NCBI GenBank assembly: GCA_937930845.1
Contig: CALHBJ010000008.1
Location: 302,762-366,761 of the forward strand
Length of the DNA stretch: 64,000 nucleotides
Source of the DNA: an uncultured Rhizobiaceae group bacterium
GTDB lineage: Bacteria; Pseudomonadota; Alphaproteobacteria; Rhizobiales; Rhizobiaceae
Reading direction: 5' to 3'
Positions 1-7,945 of the stretch are shown here, piece by piece (position 1 is the first letter of the stretch; each line of letters starts with the position of its first letter). The translations under genes and the position numbers were made by a program. The notes below the pieces were generated by a model. That model saw only the letters and a program-made list of their open reading frames with translations, made no database searches and was not told the origin of the DNA.

Positions 1-695
1 GTGGTCGCCATCAAATCGAGTAGGTCAATAATGTTCAACGGCGTTGGCACCCAAAATGCGGTATGGTGTAGGCGTGGACCTGTACCATTTGTGAAAGCCA
101 CATCGTGAACACCGCCCTTGCGGTGCATCCAGGCTGCCCAGATGCGACCGGAATCAGCGTCTTCGGTATATTCGGTCGTGCGGAAACCCATGGAATTATA
201 GAACGCCACGGAAGCATCGACATCGGCCGAGAACATATTGAAATGGTCGATGCGCAAGGGTTTGACGCCGTTGTAGAGTTTGTATTTTTGATGGATGGGC
301 TCCAGACGATCCATTTTGGCATAGAATTCAAGTGGAATTCCCCAGGGATCGCGGGTGCGCAAAGTGCGGCCCATATGTGGCCGTTCCACCCATTCAGTTG
401 CCAGGCCTTGTTCTTCGAAAAACACTTTTGCTTTGTCGAGATCATCTTCACTCCAGACCTTGAAGCCAAGCACATGCACGCTCGCTTCTTCAGCCTGACG
501 CAGGACGATACAGTGGTGGCCACGCTCTTCCATGGCGCGCAGATAGATGCGCCCATCTTCTTCTCCGGTGACCTGTAGTCCCAGGATATCCACGTAGAAC
601 GCTTTTGACGCCGCCAGGTCAGTGACGCTGTATTCCACATGGGAAAGACGCACGATGTTGAAGGATGGATCTAAAACCGATTCGGGCAATGGCAT
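1..695 (-). CDS. hpaD: Homoprotocatechuate 2,3-dioxygenase (extradiol ring cleavage), 3' end outside window
   Basis: Reading from ATG 695 leftward gives 231 uninterrupted residues that run off the window edge, so the C-terminus is missing. The protein has two vicinal-oxygen-chelate (glyoxalase-like) modules, beginning with LSHVEYSVTDLAASKAFY. By alignment from memory to the Brevibacterium enzyme, His151 (RIDHFN) and His211 (RLHHTAF) are two of the three Fe(II)/Mn(II) ligands and His197 (GGVHDVAF) is the active-site acid/base. The glutamate ligand would lie beyond the window. The enzyme opens 3,4-dihydroxyphenylacetate to 5-carboxymethyl-2-hydroxymuconate semialdehyde, the substrate of the hpaE product just upstream. 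The start lies 3 nt after the hpaE stop, so the two are co-transcribed. Confidence 0.93.
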   Translation of the reverse strand, partial: MPLPESVLDPSFNIVRLSHVEYSVTDLAASKAFYVDILGLQVTGEEDGRIYLRAMEERGHHCIVLRQAEEASVHVLGFKVWSEDDLDKAKVFFEEQGLATEWVERPHMGRTLRTRDPWGIPLEFYAKMDRLEPIHQKYKLYNGVKPLRIDHFNMFSADVDASVAFYNSMGFRTTEYTEDADSGRIWAAWMHRKGGVHDVAFTNGTGPRLHHTAFWVPTPLNIIDLLDLMAT

Positions 696-698
696 TGA

Positions 699-2210
699 TT
701 AAGCTCCCAGTTGAGGAATTTTATGTGCACCGGTGGCAAAACCGATGTGTTTTTGTTCCATGTAAAATTCGAAGGACCAGTCTCCGCCATCACGGCCGAT
801 GCCGCTGGCTTTCACACCGCCGAAAGGTGTGGGCAGATGGCGGACATTCTCTGAGTTCACCCAGATCATTCCGGCTTCGAGTTTTTCGGTAAACCGCATG
901 GCGCGTGCGATATTATTGGTCCACACATAGCCGGTCAGGCCATATTGCGTGTCGTTGGCGAGGGCCAGCGCCTGCTCTTCACTGTCGAAGGTGATGGCCG
1001 TCAAAACGGGGCCAAAAATTTCTTCCTGTGCGATGCGCATGTCGTTGGTGGCATTGGCGAACAGGGTTGGGCGGACAAAATATCCATCCCCCGCAATGGC
1101 CTCACCACCGGCAGCAATCGTTGCGCCTTCGGATTTGGCCAGGTCGAAATAACTGCAAACCTTGTCGAAATGCTCTTTGTGAATAAGCGGTCCGATTTCC
1201 GTATCCGGATCGAGAGGATGTCCCACACGGATATTGTTTACCCGCGCAACCATGCGCTCCAGAAATTTATCAGCAATTGAATCCTGGATCAGCAGACGCG
1301 AAGAAGATGTGCAGCGTTCCCCGTTGAGTGAATAGATCATGAAGATCGCCGCATCCAGCGCGCGATCAAGATCTGCATCATCGAAGACCACGACCGGATT
1401 TTTGCCACCCAGTTCAAAATGAACCCGTTTCAGCGTTGCGGCTCCTTGACGCATGATCATGGACCCGGTCTGGGATTCGCCCACAAACGCAATCGCCTTA
1501 ATGTCGCGGTGTTCCGTCAATGCCTTACCGGCTTCTTCACCGAAACCGTTGACCAGGTTCCACACCCCAGGTGGCAATCCGGCCTCTTCCGCGATCTCCA
1601 ATAGGATGCGCGCTGTTACCGGCGAGAATTCAGCCGGCTTGTGGACTACCGTACAGCCAGCCGCCAGAGCCGGGGCGATCTTCCACGTGGAAAGCATAAA
1701 TGGTGTGTTCCACGGCGTTATAATACCAACCGGCCCAATGGGAAGCCGGGTTGTGACATTCATCAAAGTTGCGGAAGGCAGTTGCTTCCCGTCCCTTGCC
1801 GATGGTGCCAAATCACCAAAATATCGAAAGTTTTCCGCGCCCCGAATGGCCGCCTTGGACATGAACCGCAGGGCCTGGCCCGTATCATAGCATTCGGCAA
1901 AGGCGATCTCTTCAGCCCGGGCGACGATGCCATCTGCTATGCGATGGAGAATTTTCTTCCGCTCGGTCCCCGGCATGTCCCGCCAGGCAGGAAACGCTGC
2001 TTTCGCCGCTTTTGCCGCGGCATCCACATCGTCTGCAGTGCCGCGGGCAACGGCACAAATCAGCTTACCATCGACAGGCGAATGATTGTCGAATGTTGCA
2101 CCCGACGACGACGCCTGGGATTTGCCATTAATGTGATTGAGAACTCCGCCATCGCGAAAGCGCTTTAGATAGTCCTCAAGTTTGGCGATGTTGTCTTCTA
2201 ACTGTGCCAT
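699..2210 (-). CDS. hpaE: 5-carboxymethyl-2-hydroxymuconate semialdehyde dehydrogenase
   Basis: A 503-aa NAD-dependent aldehyde dehydrogenase that oxidises the HpaD ring-cleavage product. Family landmarks are TPWNTPF in the cofactor pocket, the general-base glutamate in FELGGKNP, and the catalytic cysteine in NGERCTSSSR. The length matches HpaE proteins. The open frame extends to an ATG at 2228, but that ATG sits inside the GGAAGG ribosome-binding sequence that precedes ATG 2210 by about 10 nt, so 2210 is the better start. It is the first gene of the leftward hpa operon (hpaE-hpaD and presumably hpaF/G/H/I beyond the window) and is divergent from hpaR. General ALDH activity is certain; substrate assignment rests on context and overall similarity. 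Confidence 0.92.
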   Translation of the reverse strand: MAQLEDNIAKLEDYLKRFRDGGVLNHINGKSQASSSGATFDNHSPVDGKLICAVARGTADDVDAAAKAAKAAFPAWRDMPGTERKKILHRIADGIVARAEEIAFAECYDTGQALRFMSKAAIRGAENFRYFGDLAPSARDGKQLPSATLMNVTTRLPIGPVGIITPWNTPFMLSTWKIAPALAAGCTVVHKPAEFSPVTARILLEIAEEAGLPPGVWNLVNGFGEEAGKALTEHRDIKAIAFVGESQTGSMIMRQGAATLKRVHFELGGKNPVVVFDDADLDRALDAAIFMIYSLNGERCTSSSRLLIQDSIADKFLERMVARVNNIRVGHPLDPDTEIGPLIHKEHFDKVCSYFDLAKSEGATIAAGGEAIAGDGYFVRPTLFANATNDMRIAQEEIFGPVLTAITFDSEEQALALANDTQYGLTGYVWTNNIARAMRFTEKLEAGMIWVNSENVRHLPTPFGGVKASGIGRDGGDWSFEFYMEQKHIGFATGAHKIPQLGA

Positions 2211-2274
2211 AGAACGGCATCCTTCCATTTCACGTCATGCCAGGGTTGGCTGATGATCTGTTGCAGCCACCGGG

Positions 2275-2340
2275 TTGACAGGAGGCCTACAATGATTTTA
2301 ATTCATATGTGAATAATACACATATGAAATCTTCGTGCAA
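2275..2340. promoter_or_regulatory. Divergent hpa promoter region with palindromic operator
   Basis: A perfect 10-bp inverted repeat, TTCATATGTG (2302-2311) and CACATATGAA (2319-2328), is separated by 7 bp. Rightward, TTGACA at 2275-2280 is a consensus -35 with an AT-rich -10 near 2298-2303. Leftward, TTGCAC (2340-2335) and TATTAT (2318-2313), 16 bp apart, form a promoter for hpaE. The palindrome covers both -10 regions, so one bound dimer could shut both directions. The natural candidate is the MarR-family HpaR encoded 31 bp downstream. Repeat and promoter boxes are seen directly; the regulator assignment is inference. Confidence 0.75.
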
Positions 2341-2358
2341 TACAGGGTCGGCTAATTT

Positions 2359-2814
2359 ATGAATGAGTTTGATACTTCTTTATCAATGCTGCTGCACAAA
2401 ACGCTGGATAGCGTGATGCCTGAGTTCCGTGCGCTCTTTGCCCGCTTCGATCTCACCGATCAGCAATGGCGGGTGCTGCGCGTTTTGTGGGAATCCAAAA
2501 AAATCACATCTGCCGATCTCTCCGCACGCACACTCTTACCTTCTCCAAGCCTGGTGGGAATCATCGACCGACTGGAGAAAAAAGAGCTGGTGAACCGCGT
2601 CCGCTCAGTCAAAGACCGCCGCATTGTATATGTGGTGGCGTCACAAAAGGGCCGCGAACTAGAAACTCAAGTCAGTCCCCATGTCGCTGCAATCAACGAG
2701 CGGCTGGAACGCACAGTTGCGCCGGAAGAATGGCTGCAACTGAAAGAATTGCTGCTCAAAGTCTGTGACGGCATGAACAATCCTGAAACCCAAAAAACAC
2801 CGATCAACGGCTAA
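2359..2814 (+). CDS. hpaR: MarR-family repressor of homoprotocatechuate degradation
   Basis: A 151-aa MarR-type winged-helix protein. The helix-turn-helix and recognition region is LSARTLLPSPSLVGIIDRLE, followed by the wing VKDRRIVYVVAS, with dimerisation helices at both ends (FDTSLSMLLHKTLDSVM and the C-terminal coil). Length and sequence type match HpaR, which represses the meta-cleavage operon until homoprotocatechuate or hydroxyphenylacetate binds. It lies between the leftward hpaED operon and the rightward hpaBC genes, immediately next to a perfect palindrome likely to be its operator. Regulation is therefore probably autoregulatory as well as divergent. Confidence 0.9.
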   Translation: MNEFDTSLSMLLHKTLDSVMPEFRALFARFDLTDQQWRVLRVLWESKKITSADLSARTLLPSPSLVGIIDRLEKKELVNRVRSVKDRRIVYVVASQKGRELETQVSPHVAAINERLERTVAPEEWLQLKELLLKVCDGMNNPETQKTPING

Positions 2815-2853
2815 GCCTTACCGCCGCCAACACTGCTCAAGAGGAAAACGCAC

Positions 2854-4389
2854 ATGGAAACTCTGGATCAAACTCCCCAATCGGTTGACGCCAATGTGAG
2901 CGATCACGACACACACACAACATCCAACCAGCAGACCAGTGGCCGCGGCATCCGAACCGGTGCGGAATACCTTGCCGGCCTGAAGGACGGCCGTGAAGTT
3001 TGGACACGGGGAAAACGGGTCGACGATGTGACCAGCGAACCCGGGATTGCCCGCGGTGCGGCCACTTTGGCTTCGTTTCTGGACCGGCAGCACGATCCGA
3101 AGTTTCGCGACACCGTCACCTATGAAGATGCCGACGGCGACCGCTGTGCCATGGCCTATCACATGCCAAAGTCGGTGGAAGATGTCGCCGCTCGCGGTCG
3201 CAGCTATTATGAATGGGCCAAATGGTCGAACGGTATGTTTGGCAGAACACCAGACTATAAGAACGCCTCTTTGATGGCATTTGCATCTGCAACCGATTTT
3301 CTGGCCCAGGGCACCAAGGGCCAGGCTGACTTTGCTTCAAATATGACTGCGTTTTATGACTATGCCCGCAAGAACGATAAGGTGCTCACCCACACATTGG
3401 TGAACCCAAGCGTGAATTTCGAACTGGCCGCCAGCGGCAAATTCAGCGACAAGGTCGCGCTTCAGGTTGTGAAGGAAACAGACGCCGGGATCATCGTGAA
3501 CGGGGCCCGCCTGCTGGCCACCCTTGGACCATTGTCAGACGAGATCGAAGTCTTTCCGTCGACAGTGTTGCGCGGCTCCGATGACAATATTCCCTTCGCA
3601 TTCGCATTTGCTTTGCCGATCGCGACACCGGGCCTGAAACTGATTTGCCGTGACACCTATGATCACGGCAAGTCGCATTTTGATGCGCCGCTGGCGTCGC
3701 GCTATGAAGAGATGGACGCGGTTGTCATCTTTGAAAACGTGTTGGTGCCGTGGGAGCGGGTGTTCATGTATGGGCAACCGGAATTGTGCAATCAGGCGTT
3801 CAACACCACAAATGCCGTGGTCCACATGATGCACCAGGTGGCTTGTGGCAAGCTTGCCAAATCGGAATTCATGGTGGGGCTGATGTGTGCCATTGCAAAG
3901 GCAACCGGGCGTGACAAAGACCTTCACACAAAGGGCATGATTTCGGAAGTCATGATGATGACCGAAACGGTGCGGGCATTGCTGCACTCTTCGGAAGTTC
4001 AGGCCCATGAGGATGAATATGGCAATTTCATTCCCCTGCGCGGCCCCATCGACACATCACGCAATCTGTTCCCGAAAATGTATCCGCGCATGGTGGAAAT
4101 CCTGCAATTGCTGGGATCATCATCCCTGGTTGCGACACCGGCTGAAGCCGACTTCGAAAACGATATGGCCGATGATGTTGCCCAATATTTCCAGCTCACC
4201 AACCTGGAATCCCGCGACCGCGTGGCACTTTACAGACTGGCCCATGATGTTGCTGTGTCCGGCTTTGGCAGCCGTCAGGCATTGTATGAGCGCTTCTTCT
4301 TTGGACCACCTGCTCTGATGGCTTCGGCCTATTACGACATGTACCAAAAAGATGAATTGGTAGACCGGATCCACGATTTCCTGAAATAG
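2854..4389 (+). CDS. hpaB: 4-hydroxyphenylacetate 3-monooxygenase, oxygenase component
   Basis: A 511-aa FADH2-dependent hydroxylase of the HpaB family (acyl-CoA dehydrogenase-like fold) that converts 4-hydroxyphenylacetate to 3,4-dihydroxyphenylacetate. Family signatures are GAEYLAGLKDGREVW near the N-terminus, MFGRTPDY, THTLVNPSVN (around the substrate/flavin pocket) and ETDAGIIVNGARLLAT. It is of the E. coli/Thermus HpaB type, with an N-terminal polar extension of about 30 residues rich in Thr/Ser/Gln. AAGAGGA precedes the ATG. The next gene encodes its flavin reductase after a 9-nt gap, and hpaR ends 39 bp upstream, so hpaR-hpaB-hpaC may be one transcript. Confidence 0.92.
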   Translation: METLDQTPQSVDANVSDHDTHTTSNQQTSGRGIRTGAEYLAGLKDGREVWTRGKRVDDVTSEPGIARGAATLASFLDRQHDPKFRDTVTYEDADGDRCAMAYHMPKSVEDVAARGRSYYEWAKWSNGMFGRTPDYKNASLMAFASATDFLAQGTKGQADFASNMTAFYDYARKNDKVLTHTLVNPSVNFELAASGKFSDKVALQVVKETDAGIIVNGARLLATLGPLSDEIEVFPSTVLRGSDDNIPFAFAFALPIATPGLKLICRDTYDHGKSHFDAPLASRYEEMDAVVIFENVLVPWERVFMYGQPELCNQAFNTTNAVVHMMHQVACGKLAKSEFMVGLMCAIAKATGRDKDLHTKGMISEVMMMTETVRALLHSSEVQAHEDEYGNFIPLRGPIDTSRNLFPKMYPRMVEILQLLGSSSLVATPAEADFENDMADDVAQYFQLTNLESRDRVALYRLAHDVAVSGFGSRQALYERFFFGPPALMASAYYDMYQKDELVDRIHDFLK

Positions 4390-4398
4390 AGCTGAAAC

Positions 4399-5379
4399 AT
4401 GTCTAACACTATCACTGCCGACAAAACGGCCTTTGACAGCCGTGTTTTTCGCGATGCCCTGGGAAGCTTTGCTACAGGCGTTACAATCATTACCACAACG
4501 GATGGTGACAACGCGCCTGTGGGCATGACGGTTTCCAGCTTTAACTCAGTCTCCATGGATCCGCCGCTCATTTTGTGGAGCGTAACCAAAGCGGCCCATT
4601 CGGCGGAAACATTCAGGGACACCAAAACCTTTGCCGTCCATGTCCTGGCGGCTGAACAGTCTGCGCTGTCAAACCGCTTTGCAAAAAGTGGTGCGGACAA
4701 ATTCAGCGGTCTGGACTATTCCCTATGCGCAAACGGCAATCCGGTGCTGGATGGCGCGGCGGCCCGGTTCGATTGCGAAACCTGGGCGGTCTATGAAGGC
4801 GGAGATCATTGGATCATTGTGGGCCGGGTGGTCGACCTGAAAACCAGTGCCGAAGATGGCCTGGTGTTTCGGGCAGGCGCCTATGCAACGGCAACACCTC
4901 TGGCACAATCCAATCCGGCAGCCCAAAACACGGGCAGCGAGGGCGATTCTGGAGGCACAATTGATAATCTGCTGCTGTATCATTTGTCCCGCGCCTACCA
5001 TCAGATGAGCGAACAGTTTCACCATGCGGTGACTGATAGCGGGTTGTCGCTTCCCGAGTGGCGGTTATTGGCGTCTCTGCATGGCCACAGTGGGCGCACC
5101 ACCCAGGAACTGGCCGCAAGAGTATTCATCAGTCAGGTTAAAGCCCGCGAATTGTCTCAAAAACTCAGTGAAGAAGGGTTATGCGAAATCAACCTCAATG
5201 GCGAACGCATGATGGTGAATTCAACACCTGAAGGCGAAGAACGGGTTGCCCATCTTTTCCAATTGAGTGCTCAACAGGAAGAGGCGGCGCTGGCAGGTCT
5301 ATCTTCCAGCCAGGTGTCGCAACTGCTGACGGCGCTAAACAATATCGTTGAGAATACCGACGGTCTAACTGGCGATTGA
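4399..5379 (+). CDS. hpaC: Flavin reductase component fused to a C-terminal MarR-like domain
   Basis: A 326-aa two-domain protein. Residues about 12-165 form a flavin reductase (split-barrel FMN-binding) domain, with FATGVTIITT and GMTVSSFNSVSMDPPLILW typical of the HpaC family. Residues about 190-315 form a MarR-like helical/winged-helix domain (LPEWRLLASLHGHSGRTTQEL). This is the architecture known for the C1 reductase of Acinetobacter p-hydroxyphenylacetate hydroxylase, where the MarR-like tail is an autoinhibitory, substrate-sensing domain rather than a DNA binder. It supplies reduced flavin to HpaB using NADH. The last 15 bp overlap convergently with the next gene. The same allosteric role here is inference. 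Confidence 0.88.
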   Translation: MSNTITADKTAFDSRVFRDALGSFATGVTIITTTDGDNAPVGMTVSSFNSVSMDPPLILWSVTKAAHSAETFRDTKTFAVHVLAAEQSALSNRFAKSGADKFSGLDYSLCANGNPVLDGAAARFDCETWAVYEGGDHWIIVGRVVDLKTSAEDGLVFRAGAYATATPLAQSNPAAQNTGSEGDSGGTIDNLLLYHLSRAYHQMSEQFHHAVTDSGLSLPEWRLLASLHGHSGRTTQELAARVFISQVKARELSQKLSEEGLCEINLNGERMMVNSTPEGEERVAHLFQLSAQQEEAALAGLSSSQVSQLLTALNNIVENTDGLTGD

Positions 5380-6696
5380 TCGGGGCGCGTTTCGATTGAT
5401 GAAGGCCCTGCTCGGCAAGGTGCTTTGGAGCATTTGCTCCGGCTCGGAGGAGTGCAAATTACTGCGCGCCCGAACAGAAAAGACGATGGCGATCAAATAC
5501 AGGAATACGATGGACATGGAGAATGTGCGCAACGGGTAGTCGACAATGGAATGGAGAAGGATAATCCACACCGCAAGGCTGGAGATAAGCCTTGCCTGAA
5601 ATCCGCGCACCCGCCATGTCTGGATTGCCAGCGTGACAAGGCACAAAAAGAGCACCAACACAGCCGGTATTCCGCCTTCGAAAATCAGTTCAAGATAATC
5701 ATTGTGGGCGTGGTTGATGAACACGCCTTGGATATCTGACATTTTTTCATACACCCGGTAGGCGTCCTGAAAAGCGCCAAATCCCACGCCCCATGGCAAA
5801 TTGTCCCAAATGCCTTCCCATGTTGTGGTGGCAATTGTACTGCGCACATCATCTCTTAATCCCTGAACCAACAGGCGCGATATGAGAGTGTAGGAAATTA
5901 CCACTGCCACAAGCGAGCCAACAGCAAATGTCCATCTTGATACGGCCCCCAATTGCAGAACCAGAAGCAGGGTAGCCACCGTCGCTGTAACGCCAAGCAT
6001 CATTCCTGCCCGCGAGCCGGACAGAAAAATCATCGTAAACGCAACGGCTATGTACAGAAGCATCAACAGATAGCGGCGTCGGCTTGAAAGCATGAACAGG
6101 ACAATTGGAATTGACGCCGCCATTAAGGTGGCAAAGTGGTTTGCATTGGTAAAAAAGCCCGCCTGATACGTCGTGATGTTGGAGATCAGGCGTTCCTGGG
6201 GGCTGTAGGTGATGAACTGAATGGTGCCGACCATAACATTGCAGGCCACGCCAATCAGAAAAAACGGAACCAGCCCGAACAGATCTTCCGTAGCGAGCCG
6301 GGACAGGGAGATGAAAAACAGGCCAAACACCAACAACCACGAAAATACGTCCAGCGTACGTCCAGGGTTTAGGCTGATCGACTGCCACGGTCGGGCCGAA
6401 GACAATTCATTGGCCAATAATTCGGGAATGGCGTTTTGGGTGGCGAGCACATTGATCCATGGGATCGGCACCAATTGAACACCCACCAGGAAAATTACTG
6501 CGCAAAACAGCACCACAATGCGATTTTCCAGACTGGACCCACGCGGACGCGCCAGGAGTACAAGCGTTGAAATAGCGACCGTTGCCAGCATGAGCATCGT
6601 ATCGTTGGTTTCGCCAAACGCCGCGTGGCCACCGAAAACCATCGCAACAACCATCAGGCAGCCCAACAGGTTTTTTAATGACAGTAACCTACCCAT
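5365..6696 (-). CDS. O-antigen polymerase/ligase family membrane protein (Wzy_C)
   Basis: A 443-aa polytopic membrane protein with about ten or more hydrophobic segments. The long periplasmic loop contains VGFGAFQDAYR followed by NHAHNDYLELIFEGG, the hallmark of the Wzy_C/WaaL superfamily. It most likely polymerises or transfers lipid-linked repeat units of the exopolysaccharide made by this locus. The start overlaps the 3' end of the upstream gene by 8 bp, consistent with co-translation within a leftward operon led by the BY-kinase gene. Sequence alone cannot separate polymerase from ligase; the neighbouring chain-length regulator favours polymerase. Confidence 0.85.
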   Translation of the reverse strand: MGRLLSLKNLLGCLMVVAMVFGGHAAFGETNDTMLMLATVAISTLVLLARPRGSSLENRIVVLFCAVIFLVGVQLVPIPWINVLATQNAIPELLANELSSARPWQSISLNPGRTLDVFSWLLVFGLFFISLSRLATEDLFGLVPFFLIGVACNVMVGTIQFITYSPQERLISNITTYQAGFFTNANHFATLMAASIPIVLFMLSSRRRYLLMLLYIAVAFTMIFLSGSRAGMMLGVTATVATLLLVLQLGAVSRWTFAVGSLVAVVISYTLISRLLVQGLRDDVRSTIATTTWEGIWDNLPWGVGFGAFQDAYRVYEKMSDIQGVFINHAHNDYLELIFEGGIPAVLVLFLCLVTLAIQTWRVRGFQARLISSLAVWIILLHSIVDYPLRTFSMSIVFLYLIAIVFSVRARSNLHSSEPEQMLQSTLPSRAFINRNAPRSIAS

Positions 6697-7945
6697 TGGA
6701 AGCGGCAGCCATGCGTTTGAGATCCACCGAGTTTAAATAGAACTGGCCCGAAAATCGCTCATTGTAATTTTTTACATTGGAGCGGCCGTATGTTGAAAGG
6801 CGAAACATTTCACACTCATTCGAAACCACATCGAACGTTGCAGTAAGTGTCTTAGCTTCATAAGTGCCCTGTTCAATTGGCAGCGTGGCAATAGTTCGGT
6901 TTGGTCTAAGACAAATCAAACGCCAACCCACCGGTTTGGGAAGTTTCAACCCCTCTCCATCCATATTTATGGTCAGCTCATAGCTGCCGCCGGGCAAAAT
7001 GAAGTTTTGCGACAAATTTATATGTTTCAGCGGCTTGTCAAGAAAACCAACTCTCAGGCGACCGTCGGTTTTTCCGACTTTCTGCCATTCAATGCTGGCT
7101 GATTGGTTGGAAGCATAGGTCCAGTTAAACGGACTGCCATCTTTGGGCTGGGTCAGGTTTCGGTTGAAAATGTAGCCATTGAGTGCTTCGTCATTTTCGC
7201 TCTTGGTAAAAATGAACAAGCGGTGTGCCTGTTGATATTCGCCGGCAGTCAGCAACTTGCTTACCGTCAGGCTCACAGCACGGCGGTTCGCATTTGGATC
7301 CAGATTATGCAGTTCCAAAATCAGTTTTGGCAGCTGACTTAAATTTTCCTCATCGGCCAACAATTGATCAAAGAATGTCAAGCTCCAGCTCGGCTTTTGT
7401 GCCAACAAATCGCGCAGGGCTTCAAAGCCTGTTTGGTTGGCCAGCAAAGCCGCCAATATAGGTTTGAACTCGACAATGCTTTTGGGATTGCGCCGGAACC
7501 GGGCATCCAGGTGTTCAACGCTTTGGCGATAGCTCGCCGGGTCAGTTCCTGAAACAATCACCCGCTGGATCGCCACGCGGTTTGTGGGATCAAGTTGCAG
7601 TGCCAGATTGGCAAATTTGATACCTTCGTTAGCATCCCCTTTGGCGAACAGCGTTTCGGCATATAGCGCCAGGACATTTGCATCGATGGGCGCACTGGCG
7701 GCAGATCGCTTTGCGTCAGCTGCAAGTTGCCTCAGTTTTTCAGCGTCGTCGGGTTTGGTCGTACGAAGCCGGTAAACAATGGCTGCATTCATGCCATCTG
7801 TTTCAAGTGGATTAATCCGGTTTATGCCAACCAAACGATCTGAGCCGAAGATCTCAGGCAGACCCGTTAGAACCACCAAAAATCCGACGAGCGAACCGAC
7901 GCAAAGAAGAGCCAAACGATGAAGGGTCCGCGACCACTTGCTCAT
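6689..7945 (-). CDS. Membrane-anchored tetratricopeptide-like protein of exopolysaccharide locus
   Basis: A 418-aa protein with one N-terminal membrane segment (LALLCVGSLVGFLVVLTGL). A helical region at about residues 50-260 reads as degenerate TPR units (for example ALYAETLFAKGDANEGIKFA and ALQLDPTNRVAIQRV). The C-terminal part is predicted beta-rich, with NFILPGGSYELTINMDGEG. I do not recognise a named family. The first 92 bp overlap the end of the BY-kinase gene and its stop overlaps the polymerase gene, so it sits between copolymerase and polymerase in one operon. A periplasmic scaffold or accessory role in polymer assembly is inference. A later start is unlikely because it would lose the membrane anchor. 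Confidence 0.7.
   Translation of the reverse strand: MSKWSRTLHRLALLCVGSLVGFLVVLTGLPEIFGSDRLVGINRINPLETDGMNAAIVYRLRTTKPDDAEKLRQLAADAKRSAASAPIDANVLALYAETLFAKGDANEGIKFANLALQLDPTNRVAIQRVIVSGTDPASYRQSVEHLDARFRRNPKSIVEFKPILAALLANQTGFEALRDLLAQKPSWSLTFFDQLLADEENLSQLPKLILELHNLDPNANRRAVSLTVSKLLTAGEYQQAHRLFIFTKSENDEALNGYIFNRNLTQPKDGSPFNWTYASNQSASIEWQKVGKTDGRLRVGFLDKPLKHINLSQNFILPGGSYELTINMDGEGLKLPKPVGWRLICLRPNRTIATLPIEQGTYEAKTLTATFDVVSNECEMFRLSTYGRSNVKNYNERFSGQFYLNSVDLKRMAAASNG

Noticed and set aside
35..640. 201-codon leftward frame with several Met/Trp-rich stretches
   Set aside because: It is an out-of-frame shadow of hpaD, whose true frame runs from 695 off the window edge with clear extradiol dioxygenase motifs.
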